This document shows, piece after piece, positions 54,445 to 64,000 of a stretch of DNA of 64,000 nucleotides (within the stretch, counting starts at the first letter, position 1; the number at the start of each line of letters is the position of its first letter). This stretch comes from Charina bottae (taxonomy: Eukaryota; Chordata; Lepidosauria; Squamata; Charinaidae). The stretch covers positions 689,001 to 753,000 of the forward strand of contig JALMGJ010000016.1 of assembly GCA_023362775.1 (NCBI GenBank), written 5' to 3'. Below the pieces are notes generated by a model. The model was not told where the DNA came from. It ran no database searches and saw nothing but the letters and a program-made list of their open reading frames with translations. The translations under genes and the position numbers were made by a program.

Positions 54445-56079
54445 TGTTTTACAAAAGTCAAGATGGCAGGCACAACATGCAACTGAAGCACTGTTTTTTG
54501 TGTGTGTTGCACACAGAGAGCTTCACTACACTGTTGGGACTGTCATCTTGACTTTTTTTTTACTATATCCTGCAGACACTCCTGCTCAGCATGCCTGATT
54601 GTATCATGGGCACAACCACCACAACATCTCACATGGAACTCAGTGGGTTTAGTGTTGTCCAGTCAGTGAGAATGTGACCTGGGAAGCAGAACTAAGCCAA
54701 GATTTCCATGCAGTTGCTCAATGAAAAGGTGGAACTGGCTATCTTTCTTGGAAACCAGTATTTTTTGTCAAGGAAATGATAACTGATATTCTTATTAAAA
54801 ACAAGTAAATTAAAAGGTACTTCATCACCTCATGCTTAGGGTATTTGCTAGACAATTTAGGTTTACAGGTACTTGCAAGAAAATCAAGATCAATATGTAT
54901 GGGAGTAGAAATACTGTTCTCTGATTCCTGAAATCCTTTTAATGCCTCCGGAGACTTAACTACAGTTACCAAAAATCAGAAGCACTACTTCACTCCATTC
55001 TGATGTAGGAAAAGTACAAAAACAGTAGTATGTTTTTTCAAGTATGGTCAACATAATTAAAAACAAAAAAGAAAAGCTGCAAAAGACCTTCCCCAAACCC
55101 AGGGAAAACATACACACACACAAAAAAGTTTGATCTGGCCACACATCTAACACAACTAAACCCACTTTGAATCATTGTGCCCCTCACTGTAGCCTTTTCT
55201 TCCTCAAGGTTAAGGGCTGCTCCTGGACACTGATCTTTGTTTGGAGGATTGTGCTCTTTGCCACTGTGTCTCTGAAATTCAAAAATTAAAAACTAGAGGC
55301 ATCTACACAGCTATAGATAAAAGCTGGAGCCATTTGGCCATGTTAGGTACAGATGGCACAAGACAACCAACTTGGTTTCTGAATCACCCCATTTTCTAGG
55401 TGCACACCTCATCTCAGTCCATAGAATAACCATCTGGCTGGATTAGCCCAACCAACCAACCCACCCACCCCTATTCAAAGTGATTATTTTCCATTCCATC
55501 CTCAAAACATACTCAGATTGAGAAGATGAGGAGAAAGAGGATGGCCTGGATCACGACTTCTATTACTGGATGAAGCAGGGTTCTCCATTATATTCCTATA
55601 AGCTAGTTAGCCATCTCACCGGCTCTTTCAGATCCTTCCTAACACTTTTCCCATCCTGCTAGTTTTGGAAAAGACAAAAAAAGAACCCTGGGCAAAAAGA
55701 ACTAATGTATCAGAGATAAGATTCTATTCTGTACATCTCTTTACCATGATACTTAAGAATGCAATACAATATTAGATCACTACTACTAAATTTTAGCACA
55801 TAATCTATTAAAAATAATATTCTGAAAGCAAATTATATATGACTTTGACAAGGGACTCTGAAAACACAAAGGGTATCAGTTTATATCAGAATATCTGAGA
55901 TTCTTTCTGACATATTATTTTCTTGGTTTCCCCATGTAACCACAGGTACAAGACACTTGATCATGTTTGGAATAAGATGCTCAGGTTGCTGTTAAATAAA
56001 TCCTAAAAGCTGCAGTTTCAGTTTGATTACTTCTGCTGACAGTGATCTGCAAAACTCACATTCCTTGAACACATACACC
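54445..56079. other. Unannotated sequence
   Basis: About 1.6 kb without a recognised gene or repeat. Short (CAAC)n/(CCCA)n-like run near 55450-55470. Confidence 0.4.
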
Positions 56080-56201
56080 ATTTTATTTATTTTTATTTAT
56101 TTTTATTTATTATTGTATTTATACCCCGCCTATCCCCTCCCTAAATGGAGGGCTCTAGGTGGCTTACATTCATTGACATCATACATATTATATTATACAG
56201 C

Positions 56202-56247
<46 letters not shown>

Positions 56248-56638
56248 ATTTTACCCGCGCGTTAGGGAGGGGGTGAGGGAACTGGCTCTTCATCCGCAGG
56301 TCGGACTACATGTCCCAGAAACCTTTGCTTCTGAGCCGGCTGCTGACGTCCAGGAAGTTGTTATTTTGGGATCCGCCGTCCTCTGCCGTCCTCCGTCGCC
56401 ATCTACGGGAATCACCAGCTCTTCTTGGTCCGAGGGCGACCCTCCGAAAAGGACGCCAGCAAATTGGCCCACGTGAGTGGTCCCCATTCATCTACTTGCC
56501 ATTAGCTTTCAATCTGCTGGGTGGGCAGAAGCTGGGGCTAGTGACGGGAGCTCACCTCGCCACGCGGATTCGAACTGCCGACCTTATGGTCGGCAGACTA
56601 ACGGCTCAGCGGTTTAACCCGCTGAGCCACCGCGCCCA
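56080..56638 (-). mobile_element. Long chimeric SINE, third copy
   Basis: Same family and orientation as 27758 and 29664: head with CTCAGCGGTTTAACCCGCTG (read forward) at the right, Sauria-like block, central domain with GAGCCGGCTGCTGACGTCC and CTCCGTCGCCATC, L2-type end at the left (CCGCCTATCCCCTCCC). A (TA)n(CA)n array (56204-56245) has expanded inside its 3' part. Very similar to 29664, hence probably recent. Confidence 0.9.
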
Positions 56639-56768
56639 TGGTCCCCCACACCTGGCAATGCCGGAGGATGTATCCCAATCCTCATTATTTGGGTACATAC
56701 AGTACTCCAGTAGCTAGGACACTCATCCTTGAATGTTTGCTTAAGAAGAAAACCATACATGATAAACA

Positions 56769-56810
<42 letters not shown>

Positions 56811-57018
56811 GTTTTAATGTAAAAATCTGATTCCAAATTTGGGCATCCTATTTTTACTGAAGGGAAATTGAATGATCATGATGTTTCTGTATTAAGTCAT
56901 CCTTAATATACAAGTTAATGTGTAAAGGAAGAGAAATAAATCCCCAAACGGGGGCAGGAAAGGATGTTTTAATAAGAGCATTGGCAACCATAGTTGGATT
57001 TTATATCATCCTTTGCTA
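56639..57018. other. Spacer with a (TG)n array
   Basis: (TG)n at 56771-56808; otherwise nothing recognised. Confidence 0.5.
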
Positions 57019-57257
57019 AGTCCTTCCTTCTTTCCTTCCTTCTTTCCTTCTTTCCTTCCCTCTTTCCTTCCTTCTCTCTCCTTCCTTCCTGTTCTATTAG
57101 TTTTACATCCAATAATTTCTTTCCCTCCCTCCCTCCCTCCCTCCCTCCCTCCCTCCCTCCCTCCCTCCCTCCCTTCCTTCCTTCCTTCCTTCCTTCCTTC
57201 CTTCCTTCCTTCCTTCCTTCTTTCCTGTTCTATTAGTTTTACATCCAATAATTTCTT
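57019..57257. repeat. Polypyrimidine tract with a duplicated 35-bp unit
   Basis: TTCC/TTTC blocks (57024-57090), TCCC (57121-57174) and TTCC (57173-57222). A 35-bp segment starting TCCTGTTCTATTAGTTTTAC occurs at 57087-57121 and again, identical, at 57223-57257. Frames over it (Pro/Ser/Phe or Arg/Lys/Glu/Gly) are not genes. Confidence 0.95.
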
Positions 57258-57910
57258 GGCATGGATGTTTGTAAGAAAAGCCTAAATGCTTTATCTTTGC
57301 CAAGACCAAATGCTGTTTATGTTAATTAAATAGAGTGGGGTTTTTTTTCACTGATACAAGTTGATTTGCACCATGTCTTTACCCAGCCAGAAGTAAGTGC
57401 AGGGAGAAAACATCTATCATGTACTACATCAGGCTCATATATAATCTGTTGATTAATTAAGAATACCATTTTCACATTTATTATCAGTATCATCATAAAT
57501 GAGGGGCAACCTTCTTTTTTCAAAGGAGAAGTCCAAATAGCCTCATGGGAAATGTCCATGCCAGACCTAGTAAATGATAGTGCCAAAAGTGGGCAGATCC
57601 AATGCCAGTGTATCATCCCATTCTCTCCCACATCCAAACATAATATTTCCCGTCCATCTGTTCAACTCTGTCCTGGGAAAGGCACACAGCTTTCTTTAAC
57701 TGGTTTTATTCCCAAAACAAAACAAGAGTGATCAAGTCTGTTCTGTAAAATTGGCAGAAGACACCATAAGACCAACACCAAATGTGACACAACACTGCTT
57801 TATGGCTACAAAATTGTTCCAGTTTGAATGCATTATCGATGTTACATTAAAAAAAAACTTCCTAAAGATTCATTACTGAAGTCATACTTGATATACTTGT
57901 GCTAATGTTT
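57258..57910. other. Unannotated sequence
   Basis: No recognised feature. Confidence 0.4.
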
Positions 57911-57918
57911 GCTTAGAG

Positions 57919-58228
57919 CAGAACTTTCCAAACTGTGTGTCGGGACACGTTAGTGTGTCGGCTGCAGTGTCTGGGTGTGTCGCAGCTGCTGCTGCCTCCT
58001 GGCTTCCACGCAGGTCCTACTGCCTGCCTTGTGCCTTGCTGCCTCCAAATCTGCCCTGCCAGGATTCCGCACAGGTCCCAGTGACTGCCTTGTGCCTTGC
58101 TGCCTCCAAACCTGCTGTGATTCCACGCAGGTCCTAGTGCCTGCCTTATGCCCTGCTGTAAGAGTGTGTCGCGAAATGATGCATGTCTAAAAAGTGTGTC
58201 ACCAACATGAAAAGTTTGGAAAGCTCTG
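57919..58228. mobile_element. hAT MITE (8-bp TSD)
   Basis: 310 bp, termini CAGAACTTTCCAAACTGTG and AAAGTTTGGAAAGCTCTG, TSD GCTTAGAG (57911-57918, 58229-58236). GTGTGTCG motifs near both ends tie it to 10631-10901. The interior holds a tandem duplication (TGCCTTGTGCCTTGCTGCC occurs twice, with CGCAGGTCC between) and no transposase. Confidence 0.93.
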
Positions 58229-58236
58229 GCTTAGAG

Positions 58237-58648
58237 AGAGGTATGTCTGTTGTGCATAGCTGACTCAATAGTCACTGTTCAATAAGTCAACTTCCAAATA
58301 GGGAAGTTCTCAGCTGTTTCTTTTATACCTTCCAGCTTAGGAAGACATCATTGTTGTCATAACATAATCTAGTAGACACCTGCTAGCCTAGACTGTTTTC
58401 AAAGTACAAGACTTTCTCCTTGTCTCTTCTTTTTATCTTTCTCTGATCTTTTTCCATCCATCATTGGTATCAATGGAAGCTTTTAAAAAGCATAATTGCT
58501 GCATGTTTCTGGAGCAGGAGCAATGTACAGATATGAGAGAATTAGTCTTCCCCTCCCCACCTGTTACAATTCCATTAAAACACATTTTTTGCAGCAATGA
58601 CTCTTTTTAAAAATCTTCTTTGGAACCAATGAAAGCTTTGAGGAAGTA
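58237..58648. other. Unannotated sequence
   Basis: No recognised feature. Confidence 0.4.
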
Positions 58649-59848
58649 TTTGTTGTTGTTTATTCGTTCAGTCGTTTCCGACTCTTCGTGACTTCATGGA
58701 CCAGTCCACGCCAGAGCTTTCTGTCGGCTGTCACCATCCCCAGCTCCCCAATGGTTGAGTCCGTCACCTCCAGAATACCATCCATCCATCTTGCCCTTGG
58801 TCGGCCCCTCTTCCTTTTGCCTTCCACTTTCCCTAGCATCAGCTTCTTCTCCAGGGTATCCTGTCTTCTCATTATGTGGCCAAAGTACTTCAGTTTTGCC
58901 TTTAATATCATTCCCTCAAGTGAGCAGTCTGGCTTGATTTCCTGGAGTACGGACTGGTTTGATCTTCTTGCAGTCCAAGGCACTCTCAGAATTTTCCTCC
59001 AACACCACAGTTCAAAAGTATCTATCTTCCTTCGCTCAGCCTTCCTAATGGTCCAGCTCTCACAGCCATAGGTTACTACAGGGAATACCATTGCTTTAAC
59101 TATGCGGACCTTTGTTGTCAGTGTGAGGTCTCTGCTCTTAACTATTTTATCAAGATTTGCCATTGCTCTCCTCCCAAGAAGTAGACGTCTTCTGATTTCC
59201 TGGCTGCAGTCAGCGTCTGCAGTAATCTTTGCGCCTAGAAATACAAAGTCTGTCACTGCCTCCACTTTTTCTCCCTCTATTTGCCAGTCATCAATCAAGC
59301 TCGTTGCCATAATCTTGGTTTTTTTGAGGTTTAACTGCAACCCAGCTTTTGCACTTTCTTCTTTCACCTTCGTCATAAGGCTCCTCAACTCCTCCTCGCT
59401 TTCAGCCATCAAAGTGGTATCATCTGCATATCTGAGATTGTTAATGTTTCTTCCAGCGATTTTAACTCCAGCCTTGGATTCCTCAAGCCCAGCATGTCGC
59501 ATGATGTGTTCTGCGTACAGGTTGAATAGGTAGGGTGAGAGTATACAGCCCTGCCGTACTCCTTTCCCAATCTTAAACCAGTCCGTTGTTCCATGCTCTG
59601 TTCTTACCGTTGCTACTTGGTCGTTATACAGATTCCTCAGGAGGCAGACAAGATGACTTGGTATCCCCATACCACCAAGAACTTGCCACAATTTGTTATG
59701 ATCCACACAGTCAAAGGCTTTAGAATAGTCAATAAAACAGAAATAGATGTTTTTCTGAAATTCCCTGGCTTTCTCCATTATCCAGCGGATATTGGCAATT
59801 TGGTCTCTAGTTCCTCTGCCTTTTCTAAACCCATATACTTGGAACATA
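58649..59848 (-). pseudogene. RTE-BovB LINE, 3' half with unbroken RT frame
   Basis: The reverse frame is open through about 395 BovB codons down to the natural stop at 58660. RT motif A: YFCFIDYSKAFDCVDHNKLW. Palm: GVRQGCILSPYLFNLYAEHI. Catalytic: YADDTTLMAESEEEL. Thumb and C-terminus: FVFLGAKITADADCSQEI, MVFPVVTYGCESWTIRKAER, TARRSNQSVLQEIKPDCSLE, RARWMDGILEVTDSTIGELG. The endonuclease and N-terminal RT are missing (5' truncation at about 59848), so it cannot be functional despite the intact frame. The 3' tail, read forward, is TTGTTGTTGTTTATTCGTTC. The lack of stops suggests recent insertion. No clear TSD found. Confidence 0.95.
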
Positions 59849-60325
59849 ATGAAGGAGTGAGGTAAAGAGGAGAATCTGTAACCTGAAGCATAATCATCCT
59901 TACTATAAAATAACTCACAGAAGCCCAATAGTCATGCTAAGTATTGATTTAGTGCACAAATCAGGAATATAAAATAATATTACAAAATAGAAACAGCTTT
60001 ACAAAATTGGTACAATATCCACAGCTATAAAGCTTGTAATACAAGTTAATGCTGGTAAGGATGGAAGTAACTGGATTAGATACTACCAAATATGGGTTTA
60101 AAAGGGGAGCCATTTCCCCCAAAAAAGCATCAAGACTGGTGTTTTTAAAACATGGCAAATTTAAGATGTGTGGACTCTGCTGCTGCAGATGTTATCTTCA
60201 GTGTTTGGAGGTTTAGAAGCCTTCAGTTTCACTGAGTGCTAATAAATATTTGACCTTAATAAATAGCAATTTTGGAACCTTTTAAGTCATCCCCCCCATT
60301 TTAAATATCTTGAGAACATACTAGG
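59849..60325. other. Unannotated sequence
   Basis: A faint palindromic-hAT trace (AAGATGTGTGGACTC) near 60161-60176; otherwise nothing. Confidence 0.4.
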
Positions 60326-60333
60326 GCTTAGAG

Positions 60334-60799
60334 CAGGATTTATCAATGGGTTTTCCATGGAACCCTAGGGTTCTGTGAGAGGTCACTAGGGGTTCCCTGG
60401 GAGATCATGATTTATTTTAAAAATTATTTCAAATTTGGGGCACTTCAGATTAAAGAATTAAGTTTCATTCTATATTTTCAGTTTAAGAACACTGTTAATG
60501 CATATATACAGGCCTACACATGAAACAGCGTTCCGCGTGCGTCATGCCAGCCACATGACCGTGGAAGCGTCTTCAGACAATGCTGGCTCTTCGGCTAAAA
60601 AACATAGATGAGCACTGGCCCCTAGAGTTGGACATGACTGCACAAATGTGCGGGGGGAACCTTTACCTTTATACACATGAAACAAATGTAATAATTTTGT
60701 AACTTCTGGTGTGTTTTTGAGCCTGAATGTGCAGGGGTTCCCCAAGGCCTGACAAATATTTCAAGGGTTCCTCCAGGGTCAAAAAGTTGAGAAAGTTTG
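60334..60799. mobile_element. Old hAT element (8-bp TSD) carrying a SINE
   Basis: TSD GCTTAGAG at 60326-60333 and 60800-60807. Termini CAGGATTTATCAA and TTGAGAAAGTTTG are diverged inverted repeats. GGAACCCTAGGGTTCTGTGA and CAAGGGTTCCTCCAGGG are subterminal blocks typical of hAT MITEs that start CAGGGTTTCTCAA. A truncated Sauria SINE inserted later (60528-60671). Confidence 0.88.
60528..60671 (+). mobile_element. Sauria-type SINE, 5'-truncated (13-bp TSD)
   Basis: Bounded by TACACATGAAACA (60515-60527, 60672-60684). Starts in the body at GCGTTCCGCGTGCGTCATGC and ends with GTTGGACATGACTGCAC and CCTTTACCTTTA. Confidence 0.93.
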
Positions 60800-60807
60800 G
60801 CTTAGAG

Positions 60808-61379
60808 ATTACTGAACATGCAGATCATCTTTTATTCTGACTAGCACAATGTTCTGTTTTATTCTACTTATCTTAGGTCAGCAGAAAAGTTCTCATCCAT
60901 GCCACTATCATGAACAGACAACCATTCTTGAGTGCCGTAAGCTCACTCCCATACTCCAATACTATGTAATTATTTATTATCCAATTTAAGGTAGCATAGC
61001 CCACATGATTTTATGAAGAAAAAGAAAAGTTGGCAAGAGTTTTAACTTAATAGATAATAAATATTAAAAAGCCACATATTTAGCAAAACAGACTAGTTGG
61101 GCCTCAGGATGTTCTGCTTCAGGATGCCCTTTTTTATTATCAGATTCCTAAGCATCCATTAGTACTTTCATCACCTTAGAGCTGCATATTTTGTAATATT
61201 GGGTAGTTTAAATATCACAACACAGAGATGCTTGCATTGCAGTTGTGCTAATCTTTTTAGAAAAATTAGCTGAATACATTTTTGCTTTTATGAAAGAAAT
61301 AACTGTTTTCTTAAGGGGAGAGAGGAAAAAAATTCTGTCATTCACTGAGCAATACACTAAAATATCCATTGTCTTACCT
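60808..61379. other. Unannotated sequence
   Basis: AT-rich, no feature recognised. Confidence 0.4.
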
Positions 61380-61830
61380 CACGGCAGTTTAATGTAATAC
61401 AACAATCATTTAATTACACAGCGTTTTGAAGTCAAAAAGAGTTACGTGCTAATAAAATGCAGGGAGCAGAATGCTGAAGAACCAAACTCAGTCACAAAAG
61501 GCCAATAATTTTAAAGTGGGAAGGCATTACTAGATAAAGATCATTAAACCATGTCAGCAAAGTAATTAAAGAAATCATTAGAAGCCAAGCGAATCATGGA
61601 GATGGCAACAGACCAGCATAAATATTGATACCCCTGAATTGCTGTCAGATATAGCTAAAGGTACAGAAACGATCAAATGCCTATAGCCAAAATATTACCT
61701 TTACCACACCATTTATTTGATGGAGAGATTCGTTTTGATCATAAAAAACAATATATAGAGAAATGCTTATATGCTAAGAAGAATCAACTAGAAGACTGTA
61801 GCAATCACTGTTTGTTTCTCTGTAAACAAT
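61380..61830. other. Possible conserved non-coding element
   Basis: Unique sequence with CAATCATTTAATTACAC, CAGCATAAATATTGATACC and AAGTAATTAAAGAAATCATT. Homeodomain-like TAAT cores are dense. Candidate only. Confidence 0.25.
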
Positions 61831-63255
61831 GAAATCATGAGGAAGCAGTCCATGACTCTCAAGGTCTTGCTAAATTACAACACCCAGCATCTCTCAGCAT
61901 TGACCACTAATGGTATCTGTAATTCAGCAATATCTGCAGGGTTTACAGAGCTAATCTTAGCTAAAATGGATCATGCAAAGGTAACCGAATCATATACTGA
62001 AGAGAAATCAAGAGAGTGGAAAAGAATAACCAGTGACCTCACTGGTTCTTATAACTCAGTAATAGAACACATGCTTTGCAGGTAGAAGATCCAAGGGTTA
62101 GCCCTGCCATCTCCAATTAAAATAGGATCAGATATCAGGTGATAGATCTCAGAAAATTGTTGACATTACTAGGCAAGTTGAATGAATGGTTTGGCAGTGA
62201 GACAGCCCATACTTTTTCAGATAAAAATGAATATGAACAGGGATAGGACATTTCTACACCACAACTTGTAGAGGAATTAGATTAGATCTATTTCCAAGGT
62301 AATTGGGTGTGAGTTACAGTATCTCATGAACCAGCAATGGGAGGCCCATAAGAATCCATAGGATGACAAACAAAGCTCCAGACCAGCTTGGCGGTTGGAA
62401 TACCAGAAACATGCCCCGGTTGCAGAACAGAATCATGCCAGGGAACAGGTGAAGTCCTGCCACTCCAAAAGTAATCCAGTAGCTCAGCTAGGGAAGACCA
62501 GTAAAATGCAGCTATTTTTAACCACTTTATTCCAATTTATTCCAAATATAACATGGGTGATATACAGTTGACTTCAGCTCCCTCATCCTCCCTTAGTCAT
62601 TCCTGCCATATTAAATGCTGCTGGGGCAAAACAATTCAAATATTTTCATGTTTCCACAGGGTTTAAATTACTTCATGTGAAGTCTCAGTTACTTTGATAC
62701 TAAACCATTTATCCTGATAATCTGTATTATAGATGGGTGCCTAAAGCTGAGACAGAGTGTTTTGATAAAGGCAACCAGGACGAACCACTAAAAAGAAAAA
62801 GAAAAAGAATTAGAGATTTATGGGTTTACAATTCAATCTCTTAGCCACTATAATAATGTTAAGAACTATAACTGAATGGAAGAGCACATGTTTCTGCAAC
62901 AAAAAAAGATCCTAAATTCATTTCCCAGGTAAAGTTACTATTGATTGTGTCCAAAACCCTACCAGTCATGAGGTGTCAGACCCACTAGATAGACCAGGCC
63001 AGGGAATCAACACCACAAGAAGGGTAAAACTATTTTTTATTGAGATTGGCTATAATAACAGAATCTTGTTCTACCTCTTCCTCCTTACAGTTCAGTGAAT
63101 TAGGGAGGCATCTTCCTGAGCCACTTCTAAATGTTACCTCGTTCGGGACTTAAAAAATGCATCAATCCCTTTTGCCATTTAACTAGATGGATCAACAGTT
63201 TGCCTCACTAGAAACGAGCTTGCTCTACTCATAATTTCTCCTATTTAACATTTTA
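61831..63255. other. Unannotated sequence
   Basis: No gene accepted. The block from TGTCAGACCCACTAG (62974) could be a decayed LTR start but has no partner. Confidence 0.4.
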
Positions 63256-63370
63256 AAATCTCCTATTTAACATCTACATGAAGCCGCTGGGTGAGATCAT
63301 CCGTCACCATGGGATGAGGTATCATCAATATGCTGATGATACTCAATTATACATCGCCATCCCGGGTGAA
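63256..63370 (+). pseudogene. L2/CR1-group RT fragment
   Basis: Reads [20 protein letters not shown] and QLYIAIPGE, the catalytic RT segment seen also at 43318. Only about 35 codons remain before the next element. Confidence 0.8.
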
Positions 63371-63960
63371 GTAAGTAGTAGTAGTAGTAGTTTATTAATT
63401 GATTAGTCCTGTGACCTTATCAATAAAATAAAATAAAATAAATACAAAATAAATAAATACAATACAAAGATAAAATACAATAATAAAATACATATGTGAT
63501 AATACAAAGAGTCAGAAATCAGATATATGAATCTCCCTTACAGGATACCCCAATTTGTTCAATGTATTGAGTTCTAATGACCATTGCCTTAGTTATAAAC
63601 TTAGCAGTCCTGCGTACAATATGAACATTTGAGCCCAGGAGTAAATAAGACAGTGTATGGTTTGGATCCCAGTGTGCTGTTCTTTCTAACAAGGATGATA
63701 GATATTTATGCCTAATGGATGCATATAATTGGCAATTGAACAAAATATGAAAAATATTTTCAATGGTTGGAGAACTGCATACGCAGGTTCTCTCATGATA
63801 TGGCAAGTGGTGGAAGTGCCCATATTTGGCCATGGAATCCAGCAGCTCAAATCTAGCTCTAGAATAGGCCCTTCTTAAAGTTTGTGGAATACTCATTGAT
63901 AGATACTTTTCGGGTTGAAATATAATTTTATTCTTAGCCAACCATCTTAAAGATCTATTT
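63371..63960 (-). pseudogene. LINE C-terminus of unassigned clade
   Basis: Reverse frame of 140 codons (63941-63519): IPQTLRRAYSRARFELLDSM, KYGHFHHLPYHERTCVCSSP, TIENIFHILFNCQLYASIRH. The Cys-x-Cys, His, Cys pattern (CVCSSP...H-x3-FNC) is the small zinc-binding region after RT in several LINE clades. The 3' end at the left has AATAAAATA repeats and an (AGT)n run (63373-63390). The frame is open; the clade is not recognised. Confidence 0.7.
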
Positions 63961-64000
63961 TTAGTTAATAATTAAAGTTAATAATAATAATAATAATTTA
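63961..64000. repeat. (TAA)n microsatellite at window end
   Basis: TAATAATAATAATAATTTA closes the window. Confidence 0.8.

Noticed and set aside
56994..57309. Long Pro/Ser/Phe and Arg/Lys/Glu/Gly frames
   Set aside because: Polypyrimidine microsatellite read in different frames.
58688..59865. Forward frames of 90-143 codons opposite the BovB copy
   Set aside because: They are antisense shadows of the BovB reading frame.
62974..63240. Possible LTR starting TGTCAGACCCAC, similar in its first bases to the block at 3532
   Set aside because: Only about six bases are shared, and no end, TSD or partner LTR could be found.
1..64000. CRISPR arrays, operons, bacterial features
   Set aside because: Direct repeats are microsatellites or interspersed elements; the sequence is clearly vertebrate nuclear DNA.

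Overview
The window is nuclear DNA from a squamate reptile (lizard or snake), and it looks like intergenic or intronic sequence. I found no host protein-coding exon, tRNA or rRNA gene that I can support. The lineage call rests on the repeats. There are Sauria-type SINEs (tRNA-like head, BovB-type tail ending in CCTTTACC), several RTE-BovB LINE fragments, L2/CR1 and L1 LINEs, and hAT MITEs of the kind common in squamates. Nearly all long reading frames are retrotransposon remains or translated microsatellites.

Layout. 1-5.4 kb: a GT/GATA/GGAA array, two reverse L2 ends, a Sauria SINE and a possible solo LTR. 5.6-6.3 kb: the 3' end of a Penelope-like element (PLE) with a GIY-YIG remnant and a hammerhead-ribozyme-like motif. 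8-11 kb: a truncated L1 with a CA/TA tail, SINEs, and a hAT MITE inside a SINE promoter. 13-15.2 kb: an L2 split by a 1.4-kb LINE of unassigned clade (11-bp target-site duplication, TSD). 17-29 kb: scattered L2, CR1, BovB, SINE, PLE and hAT copies with many microsatellites.

The centre (29.5-41.5 kb) is a nest of insertions. A reverse L1 with a large internal deletion (14-bp TSD) holds a nearly complete PLE (14-bp TSD). The PLE is split by a complete Ty1/copia element (452-bp LTRs differing at 6 sites, 5-bp TSD). The same L1 also holds a long SINE, a palindromic PLE terminus (13-bp TSD) and a BovB fragment (13-bp TSD). The order of events can be read directly from the TSDs.

41.5-64 kb: mostly unique AT-rich sequence with an L2 RT fragment, SINEs, a TA-flanked foldback MITE, three more hAT elements with 8-bp TSDs, a Helitron-like end, a 2.3-kb L1-like element (17-bp TSD), a 1.2-kb BovB 3' half with an unbroken frame, and a LINE C-terminus of unassigned clade. 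Four unique stretches look like possible conserved non-coding elements, but only on texture.

The most interesting signals are: (1) hammerhead-like self-cleaving motifs in the termini of two PLE families, seven copies in all; (2) a copia element whose primer-binding site matches the anticodon arm of initiator tRNA-Met, as in Drosophila copia half-tRNA priming; (3) two SINE head types that each occur with both a BovB-type and an L2-type tail, which suggests repeated switching of LINE partner. None of these is a new cellular system; they are mobile-element biology. All alignments and counts were made by eye.
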